Assembly (NCBI GenBank): GCA_002483135.1
Contig: DLHI01000015.1
Span: 1-64,000, forward strand
Length of the DNA: 64,000 bases
DNA from: Hyphomonadaceae bacterium UBA7672
Lineage (GTDB): Bacteria > Pseudomonadota > Alphaproteobacteria > Caulobacterales > Hyphomonadaceae
Direction: 5' to 3'
The position numbers and the translations under genes were made by a program. The first letter of the stretch is position 1. Every line of letters begins with the position of its first letter. Positions 58,517 through 64,000 of the stretch are shown in pieces. The notes under the pieces were generated by a model that was not told where the DNA came from, did no database searches, and worked only from the letters and a program-made list of their open reading frames with translations.

Positions 58517-59638
58517 ATGTCTGCCATCGACAAGAGCGCGAATATTCACGAGCGGCTTGCCGCCGCAGAGGCTGCCTTGCACGCAGTCGGGCAGCAGATT
58601 TCGCCTGCCATCCGGCATGTCGACATCGCCGTCCTGATCCCGGCCTTCAACGAGGCAAGCACAATTGGCGAAGTTGTGCGCTCGTTCCGCGTGGCTCTGC
58701 CGCATGCGAAGATCTACGTCTACGACAACAATTCGTGGGACAACACATCAACCATCGCGCGCGAGGCCGGCGCCATCGTTCGTCGCGAGCCGCTACAGGG
58801 CAAGGGCCATGTGGTGCGCCGCATGTTCGCGGACATCGAAGCCGACGTCTATGTGATGGTCGATGGCGATGCGACGTATGACGCAGCCTCTGCGCCGCGC
58901 ATGGTGTCGCGTCTGATAGAGACGCAGGCCGACATGGTGGTTGGCGCGCGCATCACGGAGGAGAAGGCCGCCTATCGCGCGGGTCATCGCCTGGGCAATC
59001 GTGTGCTTACGGGTCTGGTGGCAAACCTGTTCGGCGACCGGTTCACCGACATGCTGTCCGGCTATCGCGCGTTCTCGCGGCGCTTTGTGAAATCCTTCCC
59101 TGCTCTCGCCTCTGGCTTCGAGACGGAGACGGAGTTGACCGTCCACGCGCTTGAGCTCGACATGATCACGACCGAAGTGCAGACGCCGTATGGCGCCCGC
59201 CCGGAAGGGTCAGTCTCCAAGCTGTCGACGTTCCGCGACGGCTTCCGCATTCTCGCCACCATCGGGCGGCTGATGCGCGACGAGCGGCCGCTGATGTTCT
59301 TCGGCGCGATCTCTGGCTTGCTGATGGCGACTGGCCTGCTGCTCGGCGCGCCTGTGCTCCTCGAATACATGGCGACCGGCCTTGTGCCGCGCTTCCCGAC
59401 CCTGTTCGCGTGCGGAACGCTGGCCGTGCTGTCGTGCGTAAGCCTCGTCTCGGGCATCATCCTCGAGACGGTGAGTCTGGGCCGGCGCGAGATGAAGCGG
59501 CTGGCTTACAATGGCGTCGAAAGCCTGGCGGCAAAGCTGGAGCGTCTGGAAGAAACGCGCCTGACGCTGACCTCGCTGCGCGCGCAGGCGCTGAGCGAGA
59601 ACCCGCCAATGGCCCTCCCGCGCCGGCGGACGCACTGA
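58517..59638 (+). CDS. Family 2 glycosyltransferase with C-terminal membrane helices
   Basis: 373 residues from ATG 58517. A GT-A fold of the polyprenol-phosphate glycosyltransferase type: 'IAVLIPAFNEASTIGEVVRS', 'YVYDNNSWDNTSTIAREAGA', 'MVDGDATYDAASAPRMV' (DGD metal site) and 'DMLSGYRAFSRRFVKSFP'. Two membrane segments near residues 265-330 ('LMFFGAISGLLMATGLLLGAP', 'FACGTLAVLSCVSLVSGIIL') and a Leu/Arg-rich tail. It probably loads a sugar onto a lipid carrier for envelope glycans. Single gene; acceptor unknown. Confidence 0.9.
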   Translation: MSAIDKSANIHERLAAAEAALHAVGQQISPAIRHVDIAVLIPAFNEASTIGEVVRSFRVALPHAKIYVYDNNSWDNTSTIAREAGAIVRREPLQGKGHVVRRMFADIEADVYVMVDGDATYDAASAPRMVSRLIETQADMVVGARITEEKAAYRAGHRLGNRVLTGLVANLFGDRFTDMLSGYRAFSRRFVKSFPALASGFETETELTVHALELDMITTEVQTPYGARPEGSVSKLSTFRDGFRILATIGRLMRDERPLMFFGAISGLLMATGLLLGAPVLLEYMATGLVPRFPTLFACGTLAVLSCVSLVSGIILETVSLGRREMKRLAYNGVESLAAKLERLEETRLTLTSLRAQALSENPPMALPRRRTH

Positions 59639-59652
59639 ACGGGCCGCCGCGA

Positions 59653-61326
59653 TCAGAAATTTGGCTCAACCGCCGCTGACTGGAAGTGCAGCTGGCCCAG
59701 CCGGCGTTCTTTTGCCGCCTGCCCGGCTTCGCCATAGATGCTTGCCGCTGTCGCCTCGATGCCGGCAGCCTTCAGATACGCGGCCACTGCTTCCGCCCGC
59801 TCCAGCGCAAGTTTCCGGTTTGCTGACGCGCTGCCGCCGAGAGACGCCCGACCGGACACGCTGGCGGACTTGGCTTCCCAAGACTTGAGCGCCCACGCGA
59901 TGACGCCAGCGGTCTTCTGTGCGGCGGCGTCGAATTCGGCTTCACGGGCAAAGGTGACATCTGGCAGGGACTGTACTGCGGGCAGGATGCGAACGGTCCA
60001 GCCGGGGAACCGCGCCGCGATCTGGCTTTCGGCCTCCATCAGCCCGCCAAGCCCCAGCGAGGAATCGCGCGCCGGCACAATCCGCACGGAAAGAGCAGCG
60101 GCGTCGATGTCGACCGCCTGCGTGCGGAACGGGATGGCTTCACGAATGTCACTTGCGGTCGAACGTCGCCGGTCAAGCAACTCGACCTGCTGACGCAGTG
60201 GAGCGATAGAGGATGCAGCAAGTTCTCGAACGCTCGCTGCGTCGAGTGTTTCGTCATCCGCGACCAGCACCTGATTGAGGCGCATGATCACCGGGCGCTG
60301 CAACAGATCCTCAAACCGCTGGGTCAGCTTTTCCTCGGCGTCGGGTACCCGGTCATGCACGAGCACGGTCTGCTGTATCTCGATAGGCCTGTCGGCAGGA
60401 AACCGCACGCTGATCGAGCTGAGTTCAGCGCGCTGGCCTTCGAACGGGATAAGGGCCTGTTCGCGGACGATATTGGTGGCGCGGGTCTCGTAGGCGATGT
60501 CGCGCAACGCAAACCCCAGCGGCAGTGACAGGCCCGCGAACACGACAAGCACCGCCACCGTCTGCCAGCGCGCAAAACGTTTCGAGTGGACGGTGGCGAA
60601 ACCATGCAGCCATGCAAGGCCGGTAACGGACAGCGCGATAGCCAGCAGGTTGGTCATGAACAGGAAGAATGCACCGCCCGCGATTACGGGGTTAAACGTG
60701 GCGATTCCGAAACCGACGACTGCGAGCGGCGGCATCAACGCCGTGGCGATGGCGACGCCGACAATAGTGGCGCCCTTCCGGTTGATGACCGAATAGCCGC
60801 CCGCCAGCCCGGAGAAGATCGCGACCAGAAGGTCGAACAGATTTGGCCGCGTACGCGCAAGAATTTCGGGCGTAGCTTCGCGCAGGGGCGAGAACATGAC
60901 GATGAGGATCGCAATGGCCAGCGCGCCGGCGGCTCCCACGGCGATTGCGATCAGGGAGCGCTTCATCGAATCGAAGTCGAGAACGCAAAGCGAAAAGCCC
61001 AGCAGCATGATGGGACCCATCAGAGGCGAGATCAGCATCGCGCCGATGATGACTGCAGGAGAAGACAGCAGCAGGCCAAGAGTGGCGATGGCCGAGGCCA
61101 TCACGACCATGAACACATACCGGCCGCCGGGCTTTCCATCGTCTTCCACTTCGGCGAGCACGGTCTCGTGTTCGATCTTGTCCGGCAGGGAGCCAATGCC
61201 CATCGCCAGGCGATGACGCAGCCACCGCAGGCGAACGGCAAGCCAGCGTCTCAACGTCGTGTGTGACCCGCGAGCGGCCGGACTTCCCGTATCAGGCGAT
61301 TCCGAGGTGGCTTTCTTCGTGTCCAT
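59653..61326 (-). CDS. DUF389 membrane protein with C-terminal OmpA-like domain
   Basis: 557 residues from ATG 61326, four bases after the stop of the M48 gene; earlier in-frame ATGs (61341, 61365) would overlap it. The N-terminal half is a DUF389 domain with about six to seven membrane helices ('ASAIATLGLLLSSPAVIIGAMLISPLMGPIM', quoted in part: 'SSPAVIIGAMLISPLMG'; 'GLAGGYSVINRKGATIVGVA'; 'IATALMPPLAVVGFGIA'). After a soluble linker, the last 130 residues resemble OmpA-type domains ('VSGRASLGGSASANRKLALE', 'RAEAVAAYLKAAGI'). Function unknown. Confidence 0.82.
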   Translation of the reverse strand: MDTKKATSESPDTGSPAARGSHTTLRRWLAVRLRWLRHRLAMGIGSLPDKIEHETVLAEVEDDGKPGGRYVFMVVMASAIATLGLLLSSPAVIIGAMLISPLMGPIMLLGFSLCVLDFDSMKRSLIAIAVGAAGALAIAILIVMFSPLREATPEILARTRPNLFDLLVAIFSGLAGGYSVINRKGATIVGVAIATALMPPLAVVGFGIATFNPVIAGGAFFLFMTNLLAIALSVTGLAWLHGFATVHSKRFARWQTVAVLVVFAGLSLPLGFALRDIAYETRATNIVREQALIPFEGQRAELSSISVRFPADRPIEIQQTVLVHDRVPDAEEKLTQRFEDLLQRPVIMRLNQVLVADDETLDAASVRELAASSIAPLRQQVELLDRRRSTASDIREAIPFRTQAVDIDAAALSVRIVPARDSSLGLGGLMEAESQIAARFPGWTVRILPAVQSLPDVTFAREAEFDAAAQKTAGVIAWALKSWEAKSASVSGRASLGGSASANRKLALERAEAVAAYLKAAGIEATAASIYGEAGQAAKERRLGQLHFQSAAVEPNF

Positions 61327-61330
61327 GCTC

Positions 61331-62281
61331 TCAACCTGCATCAATCGAACCACAGTGGCGCTCATATGATGCGATTGCCGTTGGCATCAATTGTTCAAAC
61401 ACAGCAGCACGTGTCTCGGGGTCGGGGTGTGTGGAAAGAACTTCTGGCGGTCGCCCGCCCTCACCGAGCGCTGCCATGCGCCGCCACAGGCGGGGCGTCT
61501 CGCGCGGATCGAAACAGGCGCGCACCATCAATTCCAGCCCAATCAGGTCCGCTTCGCTCTCATGCGCGCGGCTGAACGGCTTCAGCACGCCGAGTTCAGC
61601 GCCCAATCCAAACGCGCCCATCACCATGCGCTGTGTGTCGATCCCCATGTCACCGAAGGCGAGGCCTACAGCTACCTGACCGAAGCTCATGATCTGCTGC
61701 TGGCTCACGCGCTCGCCGCCATGGCGCGCGAGCGCGTGACCGATCTTGTGACCCATGACGGCGGCGAGACCATCGTCATTCGCTGCGACAGGTAGAATGC
61801 CCTTGTAGACAGCGACGAAGCCGCCGGGCAGCGCGAAGGCGTTGGGCGTGTCGGCATCGATGACGTTGAACTGCCAGTTGAACGTATCCGTTAACGCGCC
61901 CCACGAAGGCAACTCGCCCGCCGTCTTGCCCTCCACCGTCATGACGGCGCCTTCCGCCTCCCATGCAGCGGCAGCGGCTTGCAGGCGGCGACCGATGGCG
62001 CGGATGCGTTCGACCTCGCGCGTATCCTCCAGTGCGCAGGACGTGGCGCCGCGGGCGCAAAGGACGGGTTCCTCGGCCAGTATCTGCGTATAGGCTTCAA
62101 GGCCCATGCGGTTCTCGTCGCCGATGGAGGTGGTGATGGTCTGCGAGCGACCGGTGATGCCGGTCTGCTGGCTGGAGAACCACCAGATGACGAGGCCGGC
62201 CGCGATTATCAGGATGATCATACCCCGCCCGCCGAGCATGCCGGCGAGACCCTGAGAACGGTCGTATCCGGGTATGCGCAT
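61331..62281 (-). CDS. M48-family metalloprotease homologue with altered active site
   Basis: 316 residues. An N-terminal membrane helix (about 20-36, 'GMIILIIAAGLVIWWF') precedes an M48-type domain: 'WQFNVIDADTPNAFALPGGF', the zinc helix 'AAVMGHKIGHALARHGGER' and the downstream Glu ligand in 'SRAHESEADLIGLELM'. The zinc motif is HKIGH instead of HExxH: the catalytic Glu is Lys179 (AAG at 61745-61747). Zinc ligands are kept. It is either a non-proteolytic homologue or a point mutation from GAG. It heads an operon with the DUF389 gene. Confidence 0.88.
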   Translation of the reverse strand: MRIPGYDRSQGLAGMLGGRGMIILIIAAGLVIWWFSSQQTGITGRSQTITTSIGDENRMGLEAYTQILAEEPVLCARGATSCALEDTREVERIRAIGRRLQAAAAAWEAEGAVMTVEGKTAGELPSWGALTDTFNWQFNVIDADTPNAFALPGGFVAVYKGILPVAANDDGLAAVMGHKIGHALARHGGERVSQQQIMSFGQVAVGLAFGDMGIDTQRMVMGAFGLGAELGVLKPFSRAHESEADLIGLELMVRACFDPRETPRLWRRMAALGEGGRPPEVLSTHPDPETRAAVFEQLMPTAIASYERHCGSIDAG

Positions 62282-62334
62282 GGCCTGCTCCGCCCTTGTC
62301 GGTCAGGCTATCGCGCCAGGGAGGCGGGCGGAAG

Positions 62335-63147
62335 TCAGCTTTCGATCTCGATGTATGTCGGCTGCGGCGGCAGTAGCACGAAGTTGGCGATGTCCCCTAG
62401 CAGGCCGGGCGCGAGGAACAGACCCGTTCCGACCAGCACGATCAGTCCGAGAACCCCGAACTTGTGACGCGCGAGTACGCGTAGCGCCGCACCGATAGCG
62501 AGGCCAGCGCCGGCCCATTTGACGGCCATCGCGACATAGAGCGGGGCCCCGGCCGGGTATGCGATCTCCAGGGCGAAGAGATTGAGAATGATGCCGAGCG
62601 CGAGCGCAACGGCCGTGCTGATGACAAAGGATGACAGCCACCCATTCGGCGCGGTGAGACCAACCCAGAAGCCGACGGCCCCCATCGCGATTGCGATCGC
62701 GCCTGTCCACCAGACATCTGTGCTGAAGATCATCGGCATGCAGAGCGCGTAGCTGATGCCGAGATAGAGTGACAGCATCAGCGCCAGAACAAGGGCCGGA
62801 ACCCGTCTCCAGAGTTGTGCGGCAAGCCACAGCATCGCGATACCGGCGCCAAGGCAGATGGCGGTGAGGACGGGCCAGTCCCAGCCCTGTGTAGTCTGGA
62901 AATGGTTCCACAGCGCCCAGAGCGCGAGGCCTGGTGCGGCGAAGGCCGGAGCAACCGCCGCCAGCAAGAAAAGGATAGCGATTCCGCCTCCTCCCCCGCC
63001 ACCGCCGCCGCCAGGCGAACCAAAGCCATTCAGGGCCTGATCGCGCTCGCGCCGGCCCTTGTCATAGGCGCCCTGCTCCTGGACGGAGAGGCCCATGGCC
63101 TGCTGGCCCTCGCGGCCCATGCGCCGTGCGTGTTCGAGATCGTCCAT
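62335..63147 (-). CDS. Hypothetical polytopic membrane protein with Gly-run
   Basis: 270 residues from ATG 63147. A charged soluble start (residues 1-45, 'MDDLEHARRMGREGQQAMG') leads to a run of ten Gly at about 47-56, then about six to seven membrane helices ('GIAILFLLAAVAPAFAAPGL', 'LWRRVPALVLALMLSLYLGI' and others). No family recognised. It lies 53 bp upstream of the M48 gene on the same strand. Confidence 0.65.
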   Translation of the reverse strand: MDDLEHARRMGREGQQAMGLSVQEQGAYDKGRRERDQALNGFGSPGGGGGGGGGGIAILFLLAAVAPAFAAPGLALWALWNHFQTTQGWDWPVLTAICLGAGIAMLWLAAQLWRRVPALVLALMLSLYLGISYALCMPMIFSTDVWWTGAIAIAMGAVGFWVGLTAPNGWLSSFVISTAVALALGIILNLFALEIAYPAGAPLYVAMAVKWAGAGLAIGAALRVLARHKFGVLGLIVLVGTGLFLAPGLLGDIANFVLLPPQPTYIEIES

Positions 63148-63284
63148 GAGCCCCAAGCCCCTGCCGGTTCCCCTTCCCGAACGACCCGCTAGCAAACCAA
63201 TTTCCAACCGTCCATGAACGCTACCGGCAACGAAATGCGAGGCGCGTGGTTGCTCTCCGAGCGGCCTGCGTCCATCTTTGGGGC

Positions 63285-64000
63285 ATGTCAGAACGCGCCG
63301 AAACGAAACTCCAGATTCGCATCGTGCCGGTGACCCCGCTGCAGCAGAACTGCTCGCTGATCTGGGACACGGCCACCAAGCATGCCGTACTGGTCGATCC
63401 GGGCGGGGATGTCGACACGCTGATGGGGGCGCTGGAGCATTTCGGGCTCACGCTGAAGGAGATGTGGCTGACGCATGGCCACCTCGATCATGCAGGCGCA
63501 GCTGATGAAATCCGCAAGCGGACTGGCGTGCCTGTGATCGGGCCGCACAAGGACGATCAGTTCTGGCTCGACCAGATCGAAAGCTCTGCTGTGAGGTATG
63601 GGCTGACGGGCCTGCGCAACGTGACGCCGGACCGGTATCTGGAAGATGGCGACGTGCTGGAACTGGAAGGCGTCAAGTTCGACGTGGCCCACACGCCGGG
63701 TCACACGCCGGGGCATGTGGTAATCAGCAATCGCGATGCGAAGATCGCGTTTGTGGGCGATGTGCTGTTCCAGGGTTCGATCGGACGGACAGACTTTCCG
63801 CGCGGCAATCACCAGCAGTTGATCGACTCGATCACGGGCAAGCTGTGGCCGCTGGGCGATGACATGACGTTCGTGCCGGGCCATGGCGCGACGTCGACCT
63901 TCGGTCAGGAACGCCGCAGCAATCCGTTCGTTGCGGACCGGATCACCGGCTATGGTGGCGCCGAGAAGAGCGAAGGGTCGAACTTTGATCAGAAGACAGC
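63285..64000 (+). CDS. MBL-fold metallohydrolase (glyoxalase II-like), partial
   Basis: The frame opens at ATG 63285 and runs off the window end without a stop, giving 238 residues so far. The metal-binding motif is THGHLDHAGAA, with further ligands in 'TPGHTPGHVVISN', 'AFVGDVLFQGSIGRTDFP' and 'FVPGHGATSTFGQERRSNPF'. The pattern matches YcbL/GloB-type hydrolases of the metallo-beta-lactamase superfamily, which open thioesters. Exact substrate unknown. Monocistronic as far as visible, divergent from the membrane protein at 62335. Confidence 0.92.
   Translation, partial: MSERAETKLQIRIVPVTPLQQNCSLIWDTATKHAVLVDPGGDVDTLMGALEHFGLTLKEMWLTHGHLDHAGAADEIRKRTGVPVIGPHKDDQFWLDQIESSAVRYGLTGLRNVTPDRYLEDGDVLELEGVKFDVAHTPGHTPGHVVISNRDAKIAFVGDVLFQGSIGRTDFPRGNHQQLIDSITGKLWPLGDDMTFVPGHGATSTFGQERRSNPFVADRITGYGGAEKSEGSNFDQKT

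Noticed and set aside
1..64000. CRISPR arrays, prophage structural genes, tRNA or rRNA genes
   Set aside because: No regularly spaced repeats, capsid/tail genes or tRNA cloverleafs were seen by eye.

Overview
The window is GC-rich, densely packed chromosomal DNA from an alphaproteobacterium, most likely of the Caulobacterales (Hyphomonadaceae-like). The order-level call rests on marker genes: an atpI-B-E-F'-F block with split b and b' stator subunits and no F1 genes beside it; the order mutY / DUF721 / DsbA / DsbA / smc; DUF3126; a HWE-type histidine kinase; a membrane c-type cytochrome beside prephenate dehydratase; and the 4.5S (SRP) RNA upstream of dnaX. The family-level call is inference.

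Layout. 1-6000: the tail of an RluA-type pseudouridine synthase, a block of secreted or lipidated proteins (unknown lipoprotein, two TonB_C lipoproteins, EF-hand protein), heat-shock sigma factor rpoH and a Tat-exported LD-carboxypeptidase. 6100-10700 is the accessory part: an IS1595-family element (6156-8887) with 24-bp inverted ends, an 8-bp target duplication and passenger genes has inserted into the operator-like promoter of a small membrane protein/XRE regulator operon. An alpha/beta hydrolase broken by an in-frame amber codon follows. 10800-16800: cytochrome P450, a secreted protein of unknown family, an OmpA-domain envelope protein and dapE. 16900-23000: tamA-tamB. 23000-28300: truA-GNAT-fmt on the minus strand, small membrane proteins, ybaB-dnaX and the SRP RNA. 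28600-31500: a TIR-like protein overlapping nudC, a GNAT protein and an outer-membrane barrel. 32000-39800: pheA, membrane cytochrome c, a VOC protein, a periplasmic molybdenum hydroxylase pair, an acyl-CoA synthetase and a HWE kinase. 39900-46700: mutY, DUF721, two DsbA lipoproteins and smc. 46700-50800: an esterase and the ATP synthase Fo operon. 50800-64000: epoxide-hydrolase-like lipoprotein, small cytochrome c, DUF3126, two tiny paralogous lipoproteins, cysE, NUDIX, a third DsbA lipoprotein, nitroreductase, carA, an AspH-type hydroxylase, a glycosyltransferase, a DUF389 protein with an OmpA-like tail, an M48 protease with an altered active site, a membrane protein and a partial metallo-beta-lactamase-fold hydrolase.

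Most of the window is housekeeping: translation (fmt, truA, SRP RNA), replication and segregation (dnaX, smc, DUF721), repair (mutY), respiration (cytochromes, Fo), biosynthesis (dapE, pheA, carA, cysE) and envelope assembly (tamAB, DsbA, OmpA). The more unusual signals are the IS1595 insertion that rebuilds the same 18-bp palindrome at both of its ends, its passenger gene with a HEPN RNase motif, the TIR-nudC gene pair, one palindrome shared by the P450 and hydrolase promoters 41 kb apart, the M48 protease with HKIGH in place of HExxH, and the two adjacent micro-lipoproteins.
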